Below, piece after piece: positions 1 through 7,290 of a stretch of DNA of 18,382 nucleotides (the stretch's first letter is position 1; each line of letters begins with the position of its first letter). Source of the DNA: CAZAJT01 sp964485585 (GTDB lineage: Bacteria; Patescibacteriota; Microgenomatia; UBA1406; GWC2-37-13); NCBI GenBank assembly GCA_964485585.1, contig CAZAJT010000016.1:1-18382 (forward strand), written 5' to 3'. The notes below the pieces were generated by a model. That model was given only the letters and a program-made list of their open reading frames with translations. It made no database searches and was not told the origin of the DNA. Made by a program: the position numbers and the translations under genes.

Positions 1-42
1 TATGAGATTGCTTCGCCATAGTATGTTTGGCTCGCAATGACA
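1..42. repeat. End of an interspersed intergenic repeat
   Basis: The stretch holds GAGATTGCTTCG and ends in CTCGCAATGACA. From general knowledge these resemble the inner and terminal parts of a short palindromic repeat scattered between genes in many bacteria (consensus ends like TCATTGCGAG...GAGATTGCTTCG...CTCGCAATGA). Only one end lies in the window, so the element is incomplete here. The following bases to 124 contain short near-repeats (ATGTTAGATGCTGGATGATAGAT) and no gene that I can support. Confidence 0.5.
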
Positions 43-124
43 ATCTATATCCGTGGGTTTAGAGATAGCTTCTAGACATTGGATGTTAGATGCTGGATGA
101 TAGATAGGGTAAAGGGTGAAGCTT

Positions 125-1582
125 TTAATTACATATTAATTCTACACCTACTCGTATCATCTCGGTGCCGGTGACTTCAACGGTGCGTAAAAATTCATTC
201 AGTTCGCGATAGCCTGCATAAAAATCACTGCGCGGTATTTTTACTATATACACGGCTCTACTATAATCATGATCCATGAAAAAGTGTTTTCCTCGATACG
301 GCAATTTGTTAAGGAGTCGTACCCCTGCGTTCTCTTCATGTCGAAAAAATTCTTTTTCACTCATTTCTGCAAATGTTCCAGGCCGGTACCCTGGTAAAAC
401 ACAGATCGGTTGGTGGGGTAGACGAACGACCTCCTCAACAATCGTTTGAATGCTTTCTAATACCTTTGGGTTGTGCAGGACAGCCGCATGACCATAGAGT
501 CCTCCCCGTATTCTTCGCGTGAGCTCTGCTTTGCGCGATTGTAACCGCGCCGAATCTCCGGCAGTGCGTGAGTCAGAAAGGATCATATCAAGAAACCGTG
601 ACTGTTCTTGCAAGTGCTTTTCAGTATCTGTGACATTTCTCCATTCTGTCCATTCCTCCATTGGAAAACTAAGCTGCAGTTTCTTTCCTCCGATTTCGGT
701 ACTCGCATTCTTTGCCACCGCATACTGTGTGCCAACGATCAAATCTTGTGTGGATCCAAAAGTAAATTCAAAAATACCCTTGTCTATCAATTGTTTTACC
801 TCTCGCTCGATCTCTGCATCAGCATTTCTATTTGCCGCTCGGGCAAGAAAATACGATGCAGCCTCACCGCCTATGATCGGCGCAACAAGCCGATCAGCCG
901 GAGTCGGTACGATGTCGGATCCTTTTAATGCGCCATCAAGCGTGATAACTGCGGCGACTCTATCGCTAAATTTTAGAGCGAGCTTGTGTGCTAAAAATCC
1001 TCCCTGACTGTGTCCGATGAAAATAAATCTGTCCTTCGGAAAATCTTTCATGATTCTCTTCATCATTTCTTCCATGTTCGCAAGGCTTTTGTCGGGGCGT
1101 TGTGTGGAATCTTCACGGGTAAAATTCTTGCCGAGGAGAAAAGATTTCTTATCAATCTGATAGGTCATCGGCAGGATGTTCCTCTCATTGATGCCTGCTT
1201 TTCGCAGCGGATTTGCGACGACGTATTGAAAAGTGTTGTCGTTGGCACTGGTTCCCATTCCAGTGAAGAGAACTACTTTGAGGCCATTGGGAGAATAACG
1301 ATCTTTGTTGGTGCCGTCCCAAAAGGGAATGGATTCACGCGTTTCTCTATCGACAATACTTATTCTTGTTTCTGTTTCATAAATAGTGCCACTGAATGGT
1401 TGCGCTGCGCTATCCAAAACGAGACTTTTTTCATGATCTGATTTTGGAATATCAGGAGAATAACTCGCTTCCGCGTTTTTTGGGTGAAGGAGCGAGAGTG
1501 CGAGTAGTCCAATAGCAGCCATGCTCCCGACTTTCTGTTTTGTTTCTTCAGCGAATCCACGAACCCTTTCATTTAAGCTCAT
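125..1582 (-). CDS. Secreted or membrane-anchored alpha/beta hydrolase with an extra C-terminal domain
   Basis: The 485-aa protein starts with a basic stretch and a hydrophobic segment (about residues 20-33) ending near AEA-SY, which suggests export. The body is an alpha/beta hydrolase: nucleophile elbow GHSQGG with Ser192, a likely acid in STQDLIVG (Asp280) and a likely histidine in YGHAAVLHNP (His365 or His370). Residues 210-222 (VAAVITLDGALKG) look lipase- or esterase-like, but the substrate cannot be read. Residues about 408-485 form a separate domain shared with the neighbouring 155-aa protein (EKEFFRHEE, LPYRGKHFF, HDYSRAVYIVKIP). It is the last gene of a minus-strand operon with the small anchored protein and a C39-like peptidase, 35 bp after the previous stop. 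No Shine-Dalgarno sequence is visible at the ATG. Confidence 0.8.
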   Translation of the reverse strand: MSLNERVRGFAEETKQKVGSMAAIGLLALSLLHPKNAEASYSPDIPKSDHEKSLVLDSAAQPFSGTIYETETRISIVDRETRESIPFWDGTNKDRYSPNGLKVVLFTGMGTSANDNTFQYVVANPLRKAGINERNILPMTYQIDKKSFLLGKNFTREDSTQRPDKSLANMEEMMKRIMKDFPKDRFIFIGHSQGGFLAHKLALKFSDRVAAVITLDGALKGSDIVPTPADRLVAPIIGGEAASYFLARAANRNADAEIEREVKQLIDKGIFEFTFGSTQDLIVGTQYAVAKNASTEIGGKKLQLSFPMEEWTEWRNVTDTEKHLQEQSRFLDMILSDSRTAGDSARLQSRKAELTRRIRGGLYGHAAVLHNPKVLESIQTIVEEVVRLPHQPICVLPGYRPGTFAEMSEKEFFRHEENAGVRLLNKLPYRGKHFFMDHDYSRAVYIVKIPRSDFYAGYRELNEFLRTVEVTGTEMIRVGVELICN

Positions 1583-1617
1583 GCGGATAGATTTTTAGGG
1601 ATTTCTAATATCTAACA

Positions 1618-2085
1618 TTATTCATACCGTATTTCCAGCAAGTTGCTTCGTATCCACGATCGATCCTCTACCCCGTTTTTTTTGAGAAACTCATCAAATT
1701 CCTGATTACCTTCACGCTCTTTTGCTTTTGGAATGATAACGATAAATTTTGCGATGCTGTAATCGTGAGTAATAGAAAAGTTAACTCCTTTATAGGGAAC
1801 AATAAACAATAAGCTCCCTACTTTTTCTTCCTTCTGAAAAAACTCTCGGTCCTTCTCATTTTGTTTTGTTTGATTTTGCGAATATATCTCTCGTCCTTCC
1901 CGCATTGATTCTGCGGAGCGCGGAGTGAGCGTTTGAGCGGGATATGATGTAATAGTGGGAGAGGCGTATGATAAGCCGGTGTCTTTGTTCGATTTTGTTT
2001 TCTGTAGCGCAGAAGAACTAACTAAGTAAAGTATTCCTAATAGAACAATGAGGGAACCGATAATTATAAGTTGTTTATTTTTCAT
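1618..2085 (-). CDS. Small membrane-anchored protein carrying the domain shared with its operon neighbour
   Basis: This 155-aa protein belongs to no family I recognise. Residues 5-24 form one hydrophobic helix (an N-terminal anchor or uncleaved signal), followed by a Ser/Thr/Gln-rich linker to about residue 75. Residues 79-155 match the last ~78 residues of the adjacent hydrolase: DREFFQKEE against EKEFFRHEE, PYKGVNF against PYRGKHF, HDYSIAKFIVIIP against HDYSRAVYIVKIP, and EFDEFL against ELNEFL. The domain therefore probably sits outside the membrane. The ATG overlaps the stop of the upstream peptidase gene (ATGA), so translation is probably coupled. Function unknown. Confidence 0.75.
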   Translation of the reverse strand: MKNKQLIIIGSLIVLLGILYLVSSSALQKTKSNKDTGLSYASPTITSYPAQTLTPRSAESMREGREIYSQNQTKQNEKDREFFQKEEKVGSLLFIVPYKGVNFSITHDYSIAKFIVIIPKAKEREGNQEFDEFLKKNGVEDRSWIRSNLLEIRYE

Positions 2086-2864
2086 TGGATTCGTTTAACG
2101 GGAAAAGCGTAAAACCAATCAAACGACGATGTTCCACGATTTCTGTAATTCGGATCTTCGATTGAATTAATTTTTCCGTACTGGCAGTTGCTCGGATCCC
2201 TGATGCTGACAGTCTGGTAGTCGTCACTGATACCATCAACGACAAAGATATGATTTACCGTTAATTTTCCCGGCTTGCAACCATAGGGGGTGCAGGGAAA
2301 TCGTTCTGAGGATGCGATTAAAAGGTATCCTTGTTGAATATATTCTTTCGCTCGATTTGTGTCGAGCACTCCACGTTGGGCCAAATCAGGTCCAATCTGA
2401 AATCCCGGGGCGGGAATCCGCTTATTGTCAAGCATCGGTTTCATCTTGCTGAGGCCGCCGGTAAAATAATTCGGATACATTGCGTTTGCCACTTCAGCTG
2501 GATTCTTGTTGACGCCAAAACTATTCAGAACGATCGCGACTGATGTGGGGCCGCATCCGTTGCTGCCCAAATCAAATCTCGTTTGCCACTGAGGATCGCC
2601 TTGGCAATAAAAAACTACATTTGGATTATAATATCTTTCGCCGCTTCCGCCACCAGTCGAGTCACTTTCCCCAGAGGTGCCGGATCCAGTGCGGTTTTCT
2701 GGCAGCTCGATTTTTGATGGGATAACACCCGAAAAGAGCGTGAACAAGTTAAGAATCATTTGCAGCGGATCAGTGCCTTCGGTTGTTGTTTTTGCGTACA
2801 CCGGATTACCAAGGAGAAAAAATGCGATTAAAACTAGATTGACAATACATCTTTTTTTCTTCAT
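2082..2864 (-). CDS. Secreted C39-like (papain-fold) cysteine peptidase
   Basis: The 260-aa protein has a clear signal peptide (MKKKRC, a hydrophobic core at residues 7-19, and a likely cut after VYA at 24). A Gly/Ser-rich linker runs over residues 58-77. The catalytic domain fits the peptidase C39-like family: GSNGCGPTSVAIVL with Cys104 as nucleophile, TVNHIFVVDG with His205, and SIRDPSN with Asp223 as third residue; YCQGDPQW may supply the oxyanion glutamine. No ABC-transporter domain is attached, so it is not a bacteriocin-processing transporter. A stand-alone exported peptidase or amidase acting on surface peptides or cell wall is more likely. It is the first gene of the minus-strand operon, and its ATG lies 9 bp from the divergent Clp gene. 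Confidence 0.8.
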   Translation of the reverse strand: MKKKRCIVNLVLIAFFLLGNPVYAKTTTEGTDPLQMILNLFTLFSGVIPSKIELPENRTGSGTSGESDSTGGGSGERYYNPNVVFYCQGDPQWQTRFDLGSNGCGPTSVAIVLNSFGVNKNPAEVANAMYPNYFTGGLSKMKPMLDNKRIPAPGFQIGPDLAQRGVLDTNRAKEYIQQGYLLIASSERFPCTPYGCKPGKLTVNHIFVVDGISDDYQTVSIRDPSNCQYGKINSIEDPNYRNRGTSSFDWFYAFPVKRIQ

Positions 2865-2867
2865 AAT
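2839..2867 (+). promoter_or_regulatory. Strong promoter for the Clp gene, predicted leaderless
   Basis: A perfect -35 TTGACA at 2839-2844 is followed by a 17-bp spacer and -10 CATAAT at 2862-2867. Only six bases separate the -10 from the ATG at 2874, so the expected start point (about 7 nt past the -10) is the A of the start codon. The promoter lies inside the first codons of the divergent peptidase gene. Confidence 0.7.
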
Positions 2868-2873
2868 GAATGC

Positions 2874-5714
2874 ATGTCGGGACTTTTAGATTTTATAAAA
2901 AAACCTCCTGTAAATACAACACCATCTTCTCAACCCCCGCAAACTCCCCACCATGAGGCGGTGCAGATGTTGCAACACAGCGCAACACAATCAGCAGGAC
3001 AGCCTGCTTCGGCTCAGCAGCAATCAGTTATTGCTGCGTCGCAGGATCAAACGCCGCGGGAAAAGATCGATGTTATGACGCATTTGACCCAACGCTCCAA
3101 CCGCGTATTTCTTGCCGCAAATACAAAAGCAAAAGAGCTGAAAAGCTCGTTTGTTGACAGTGAGCATATCCTGCATGGGCTTCTGAGCGATGGAGAAATC
3201 TACAAAGTCCTCGTCGAATTAAAGGTGCAGCCGCAGATGGTGGAGATAGAATTGGCAAAGCTGTACAAAAGAGAAAATAATACCGCTCCTCCCCAGATGT
3301 CCCCGCGAGTAAAGAAGATTGTAGACGATTCCCTCGTGCTCGCACGCAAACTCGGCTTTGAGTTTATCGCTCCTGAGCATATTCTAAGTGCGCTTTTTGA
3401 AGAAGGGGAAGGAGTGGGTGCGCGGGTGTTGGTAAAGCTTGGTTTGAAAAAAGATGAGCTTCTCAAAAAGGTACAGGCAAAAAAACCGCTTTCTGAAGAG
3501 GAGAAAAAAGAAGCAGACAAGAAGAAGGTATTACAGCAGTACACGATCGATCTCACTGCAAAAGCCGCGCAAGGTTTACTTGATCCGGTGGTCGAACGAT
3601 CAGAGGTGATTGAACGCGTTATTCATATTTTGTCACGACGCACGAAGAATAACCCGTCACTGGTTGGAGAAGCAGGGGTTGGAAAGACTGCTATTGTCGA
3701 AGGTCTCGCGCAGCGGATTGTAACGAAACAAGTACCAGAGCCGCTCCTGAATAAAAAAATACTACAACTTGATCTCATGAGTGTGCTTGCGGGAGCCTCT
3801 CATCGGGGAGATTTTGAGGAGCGCATGAAGAATCTTATTGAAGAGGTAAAAAATAGTCAAGGGCAAATCATATTATTCATCGATGAAATTCATAATATTG
3901 TTGGCGCCGGTTCCTCAGGTGACGGAGCGCTTGACGCTTCCAATTTCCTAAAGCCCGCACTTGCCAGGGGTGAGCTACAGATGATTGGCGCAACGACATT
4001 AACCGAATATCGCAAATACGTTGAAAAAGATCCGGCGCTCGAGCGAAGATTTCAGCCGGTATTAGTGCCGGAACCAACCGAAGAGCAGGCAATCAAAATG
4101 CTTAAAGCAATAAGGGATAAATATGAAGCGTTTCATAAGGTGAAGATTCCTGATGAGGCGGTTGATGCCGCGGTGCATTACTCAAAACGGTACGTGGGTG
4201 ACAGATTTCTTCCCGATAAAGCAGTAGATCTTATCGATGAGGCTGCTTCAGCAGTTCGTCTTCCTCTTATTTCTTTGCCAGAGGAGATCAAATCTCTGGA
4301 GGATCGCATTGCTCAATTAACACAGGAAAAAACAGAGGCAGAAAAAAGGAGCGATAAAGTAAAAAGTCGCATTCTCAATTCAAAGATAAGCGACATCACC
4401 GCGCAGCTCAACGAAAAAAAAGAGCAGTATAATCTCAAGAAAGCACAGACGACCACTGCGGTAAGCGAAAGTATTATCAAAGATATCATTGCGCGCTGGA
4501 CCGGTATCCCAATTTCCAAGATTACCGCCAGCGAAAAAGATAAGCTTGCCAATCTCGAAAAGATTATGCATGAGCGACTCATTGATCAAGATGTGGCTGT
4601 TGCCGCAGTAGCGGCTGCTGTGCGAAGAGGCCGAGCAGGACTCAAATCAACCCAGCGGCCGATTGGAAGCTTCATATTTTTGGGACCAACTGGTGTCGGG
4701 AAAACCGAATTGGCAAAAACGCTGGCAGATATTCTCTTTGGTCAAGAGGAAGCAATGGTTCGTTTTGACATGACCGAGTATATGGAAAAACACGAAGTAG
4801 CAAAATTACTCGGTGCACCGCCGGGCTATGTCGGGTATGACGAAGGCGGTAAGCTGACCGAGGCAGTGAGGCGGAAACCATATTCTGTGATACTCTTCGA
4901 TGAAGTAGAAAAAGCGCATCCGGATATTTTTAATATTCTTCTGCAGATTTTAGATGACGGCCGTTTGACTGATAATAAAGGAAGAACAATCTCATTTAAA
5001 AATACCGTTGTCATTTGTACCTCAAATCTTGGTTCAGGTATCATACAGCAAGCGCTGCAGGAACAAGGTAAAGAAACCGCATCACTTGATGAGGCGGTGC
5101 ATAAAAAGATATACGAGGATATGAAAAGCAAGGTGATGCCGGAACTCACGAAGTTTTTTCGCCCAGAGCTCATTAATCGTTTTGATGAGGTGATTGTCTT
5201 TGAACCACTACGTCTCCAGCACATGGTGGAGATTGTGAAGCTTCAGTTAAAATCATTGGCGAAACTTCTTGAGGATCAGGACATCGGAATTTCCTATTCA
5301 GATGATGTCGTAGAAGAGATTGTACAAGCTGGTTTTGATCCGGTGTATGGAGCAAGACCGCTCAAGCGAGCCATTCAGCGATTACTTGAAAATCCTATAT
5401 CCACATTAATCATTGAAGGGAAGGTAAAACCGGGCAATGTGATCCACGTTGCCATTGAAGGAGGGGACTTTGTTTTTCCTGTTGAACAGACAGAAATTGG
5501 ACCTGGTTCATCAGCTTCGAAAAAGAAATTCTTATGCGCAAATTGTGCAAATAAATTTGAAACAGAAGTGAATCCGCATGCAACTACCATATGCAGCAAC
5601 TGTTCTTCAAAAAATGTGCACGAAGCGCAAGATGAAAAAAATCAGGAAATCAAGAGCAATGCAAATCCACCAGATGAAAAATCAGATGTGCAAACTGTTA
5701 TGAACTCTGTATAA
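2874..5714 (+). CDS. ClpC/ClpB-type double AAA+ ATPase with C-terminal zinc ribbon
   Basis: The 946-aa protein begins with a Gln/Pro-rich tail (1-67). A Clp N-domain with two repeats follows (about 68-210: HLTQRSNRVF...SEHILHGLL and VKKIVDDSLVLA...PEHILSALF). AAA domain 1 has Walker A GEAGVGKT (about 265) and Walker B IILFIDEIHN (about 333). A short coiled-coil middle domain (about 470-525) follows, then AAA domain 2 with GPTGVGKTE (about 604) and VILFDEVEKAH (about 672). The short middle domain is ClpC-like. The VGF/IGL-type ClpP-docking loop expected after TSNLGS is not visible, which is ClpB-like. The C-terminus adds CANC...CSNC (about 888-910), an unusual zinc ribbon, and a polar tail. 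It unfolds or disaggregates proteins; ClpP partnership is uncertain. Transcription appears leaderless. Confidence 0.92.
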   Translation: MSGLLDFIKKPPVNTTPSSQPPQTPHHEAVQMLQHSATQSAGQPASAQQQSVIAASQDQTPREKIDVMTHLTQRSNRVFLAANTKAKELKSSFVDSEHILHGLLSDGEIYKVLVELKVQPQMVEIELAKLYKRENNTAPPQMSPRVKKIVDDSLVLARKLGFEFIAPEHILSALFEEGEGVGARVLVKLGLKKDELLKKVQAKKPLSEEEKKEADKKKVLQQYTIDLTAKAAQGLLDPVVERSEVIERVIHILSRRTKNNPSLVGEAGVGKTAIVEGLAQRIVTKQVPEPLLNKKILQLDLMSVLAGASHRGDFEERMKNLIEEVKNSQGQIILFIDEIHNIVGAGSSGDGALDASNFLKPALARGELQMIGATTLTEYRKYVEKDPALERRFQPVLVPEPTEEQAIKMLKAIRDKYEAFHKVKIPDEAVDAAVHYSKRYVGDRFLPDKAVDLIDEAASAVRLPLISLPEEIKSLEDRIAQLTQEKTEAEKRSDKVKSRILNSKISDITAQLNEKKEQYNLKKAQTTTAVSESIIKDIIARWTGIPISKITASEKDKLANLEKIMHERLIDQDVAVAAVAAAVRRGRAGLKSTQRPIGSFIFLGPTGVGKTELAKTLADILFGQEEAMVRFDMTEYMEKHEVAKLLGAPPGYVGYDEGGKLTEAVRRKPYSVILFDEVEKAHPDIFNILLQILDDGRLTDNKGRTISFKNTVVICTSNLGSGIIQQALQEQGKETASLDEAVHKKIYEDMKSKVMPELTKFFRPELINRFDEVIVFEPLRLQHMVEIVKLQLKSLAKLLEDQDIGISYSDDVVEEIVQAGFDPVYGARPLKRAIQRLLENPISTLIIEGKVKPGNVIHVAIEGGDFVFPVEQTEIGPGSSASKKKFLCANCANKFETEVNPHATTICSNCSSKNVHEAQDEKNQEIKSNANPPDEKSDVQTVMNSV
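2892..2919 (-). promoter_or_regulatory. Possible promoter for the C39 peptidase operon
   Basis: Read on the minus strand, TTGTAT (2919-2914), a 16-bp spacer and TATAAA (2897-2892) lie inside the first codons of the Clp gene. They would give a leader of about 20 nt without a Shine-Dalgarno sequence. The two divergent promoters would thus each lie in the other gene. Confidence 0.4.
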
Positions 5715-5715
5715 T
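5710..5715 (+). promoter_or_regulatory. Consensus -10 box, predicted leaderless start
   Basis: TATAAT spans the end of the Clp gene and is separated from the next ATG (5722) by exactly six bases, the same spacing as at the Clp promoter. The -35 is weak (TGTGCA at 5687-5692). It could give the three downstream membrane-protein genes their own transcript. Confidence 0.45.
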
Positions 5716-5721
5716 GACATT

Positions 5722-6156
5722 ATGGAGGTAAAAAACTACACCCCAATTAATCCTGCCGAATTAGAGAAGAAAGTCGGACATACCGAAAAAGGAAAAAGCC
5801 CCATCAATATGAATACGATTCTGCTTCTTATTGGTACTATTACCGCTATCGTATTGGCGGTTATGCTTTTTGTATTAATACAGAAGAAAATACAATCTCA
5901 ATCTCAACAAAACGTACTCCCTCCGCCGGCGCTGGAGCAGAAGCAGATTGCGCCTCCTAAGCCAACTGTTGAAGCTACTCCTACAATTTCAGTGACCGAA
6001 GGTCCGATACCCACCGCCGCTGGCGTGATTCCATCGCCAACCGCCACTGCCTCGGCAGCGCCGGTCTCTTCTCCGTCTGCCGTATTGAGTCCTTTCCCTT
6101 CTGCTTCGCTAAGTCCGACTTCAACCGCAACTCCATCGGCAACACGATCACCATAA
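5722..6156 (+). CDS. Single-pass membrane protein with Pro/Ser/Thr-rich tail
   Basis: This 144-aa protein is of unknown family. Residues 1-29 are polar and probably cytoplasmic, residues 30-52 are one hydrophobic helix ending in QKK, and the rest is a low-complexity tail rich in Pro, Ala, Ser and Thr (PSPTATASAAP, LSPFPSASLSP). Such a tail is likely exported and extended, perhaps a stalk or spacer. It starts 7 nt after the Clp stop, and its stop overlaps the next ATG by one base (TAATG), so it is translated with the metalloprotease gene. It could work with that protein or with the pilin further down, but the sequence does not show how. Confidence 0.7.
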   Translation: MEVKNYTPINPAELEKKVGHTEKGKSPINMNTILLLIGTITAIVLAVMLFVLIQKKIQSQSQQNVLPPPALEQKQIAPPKPTVEATPTISVTEGPIPTAAGVIPSPTATASAAPVSSPSAVLSPFPSASLSPTSTATPSATRSP

Positions 6157-6815
6157 TGGAACTCGTGCTTCTATTAGTTCAAATGATTCTTTTATTTTTC
6201 CTTACTCGCAGAAGCATTAATGAATTATTTTTTCTCTTTACCTATCTTACCCATGATAAGAAAAGCGCATCGACAATTATAGCGATGCTGTTTTTTCCCG
6301 GCACAGCGATTCACGAGATGGCACATTTTCTGATGGCTACAGCATTGTTGCAAAGAGTCCATTCTATACACATCTTTCCTGAGCTGCATGGTCATGCTTT
6401 GAAGTTAGGAAAAGTACTTTATGAGAAGAAGGATTTTTTGCGGGGGATACTCGTTGGTGTCGCTCCTCTTTTGGTCGGGCTGTTTTTTCTGTGGTTCGTT
6501 GCAACAACTATTTCATCAATTGAAACCACCGTCATACGGTATGGATTATTTTTCTATTTAACTTTTGTCATTTCAAGTACGATGTTTTCCTCAAAGCAGG
6601 ACTTGATAGATCTTGTATATATCGTGCCGGTTCTATTGCTAATATCTGCAATCGTATATGTTTTTAATATTCCAATACAACATTATGCAATCTTGTTGTT
6701 ATCAATGCTGGAGCCGAGTTTACAGATCGTTAATAGATTTGTCTTTTATTCACTCGTCGTACATTGTATACTGATTGGAGGTATTTTTCTATTAAAACCT
6801 ATTTTACCGCGATGA
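6156..6815 (+). CDS. Polytopic membrane metalloprotease-like protein (HExxH)
   Basis: The 219-aa, very hydrophobic protein has about five or six predicted transmembrane helices. The zinc-binding motif HEMAH (His53, Glu54, His57) sits at the end of a hydrophobic segment (FFPGTAIHEMAHFLMA), as in membrane-embedded M50-type site-2 proteases. The usual M50 third ligand motif (NPDG-like) is not visible; Asp in SSKQDLIDL is a possible substitute. Assignment to M50 is therefore tentative, and it may belong to a related family. It lies between the single-pass protein (1-base overlap) and the pilin (ATGA overlap), suggesting a role in processing a membrane or surface protein of this operon. Confidence 0.7.
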   Translation: MELVLLLVQMILLFFLTRRSINELFFLFTYLTHDKKSASTIIAMLFFPGTAIHEMAHFLMATALLQRVHSIHIFPELHGHALKLGKVLYEKKDFLRGILVGVAPLLVGLFFLWFVATTISSIETTVIRYGLFFYLTFVISSTMFSSKQDLIDLVYIVPVLLLISAIVYVFNIPIQHYAILLLSMLEPSLQIVNRFVFYSLVVHCILIGGIFLLKPILPR

Positions 6816-7126
6816 ATTCAGTATTTGCTCAATCAGTAAATATTGGTGGACAGACGATTGAGGGGCCTCTGGTAAAGATCAATACCATTGCCGATATAAT
6901 CAATAAAACGCTGACGGTCATTATCCCATTTGCAGTGGTACTTCTTCTCATTGTGTTTATATGGGGAGGGTATGACTTTCTCCTGGCGCGAGGCAATCAG
7001 GACAAGGTAAAGAGCGCGAAAGCAAAATTGACTGCTGGAATTATTGGGTTTATCTTATTGATTTCTTCCTATCTCATGGTGAAGTTGATATCGGCTATTT
7101 TTGGCATCGGCGATGGTGTTCTTTGA
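6812..7126 (+). CDS. TrbC/VirB2-like (T4SS-type) pilin
   Basis: The 104-aa protein has two long hydrophobic helices (about 30-53 and 71-95) joined by a short basic loop (GNQDKVKSAKAKLTAG). The pattern N-x-TLTVIIPFAVVLLLIVFIWGGYDFLLARG is typical of the small pilin-like proteins annotated as T4SS pilins in Patescibacteria. I chose the ATG at 6812 because it forms an ATGA overlap with the upstream stop; a start at 6764 would add 16 residues read from inside the upstream gene. The first residues (MNSVFAQSVN) may be a short leader cut after FAQ or a free N-terminus. No VirB4 or VirD4 genes lie nearby, so whether it forms a pilus cannot be said. Confidence 0.75.
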   Translation: MNSVFAQSVNIGGQTIEGPLVKINTIADIINKTLTVIIPFAVVLLLIVFIWGGYDFLLARGNQDKVKSAKAKLTAGIIGFILLISSYLMVKLISAIFGIGDGVL

Positions 7127-7129
7127 CAC

Positions 7130-7157
7130 TTGCTTTTACGAAGAAAAGTATTATAAT
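7130..7157 (+). promoter_or_regulatory. Promoter ahead of the UMPK-methyltransferase gene
   Basis: A perfect TATAAT (7152-7157) is preceded at 16 bp by TTGCTT (7130-7135). A perfect TTGACA at 7123-7128 is too far away (23 bp). The expected start is near 7164, giving a roughly 110-nt leader that ends in the terminator at 7248-7274. Confidence 0.5.
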
Positions 7158-7169
7158 AGTACTCAACCT

Positions 7170-7232
7170 ATGAGTCTTTGTAAACGATTCCAAACGTATT
7201 GGTACGCATTGCTTGCCAAAATTACTTACTGA
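7170..7232 (+). CDS. Possible 20-aa leader peptide
   Basis: A 20-codon ORF (MSLCKRFQ...AKITY, with TYWY in the middle) starts 12 nt after the -10 box and ends 15 nt before a terminator hairpin. It has no Shine-Dalgarno sequence. The stop lies inside a potential hairpin GCTTGC (7211-7216) / GCAAGC (7235-7240). Position, not composition, makes it a candidate; an ORF this short can occur by chance. Confidence 0.3.
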   Translation: MSLCKRFQTYWYALLAKITY

Positions 7233-7247
7233 GTGCAAGCGTGTATC

Positions 7248-7274
7248 TCCCGCTTTTACAGCGGGATTTTTTTT
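7248..7274 (+). terminator. Intrinsic terminator or attenuator before the UMPK gene
   Basis: TCCCGC (7248-7253), loop TTTTACA and GCGGGA (7261-7266) are followed by eight T. It stops only 16 nt before the ATG at 7291, and no promoter fits in between, so the gene must be transcribed by read-through or regulated antitermination. Confidence 0.7.
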
Positions 7275-7290
7275 AACCCACAAAGTCACT

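Noticed and set aside
519..1441. Plus-strand ORFs opposite the secreted hydrolase
   Set aside because: They are shadows of the minus-strand gene, whose catalytic motifs and signal peptide are clear. The plus frames show no domain-like features.
2082..2864. Peptidase C39 as a bacteriocin-processing exporter
   Set aside because: The protein has a signal peptide and no ABC or membrane-transporter domain, and no double-glycine precursor is seen nearby.
7213..7290. 26-residue N-terminal extension of the UMPK fusion
   Set aside because: It starts with TTG and is encoded by the leader hairpin and terminator. The conserved fold starts right after the ATG at 7291.
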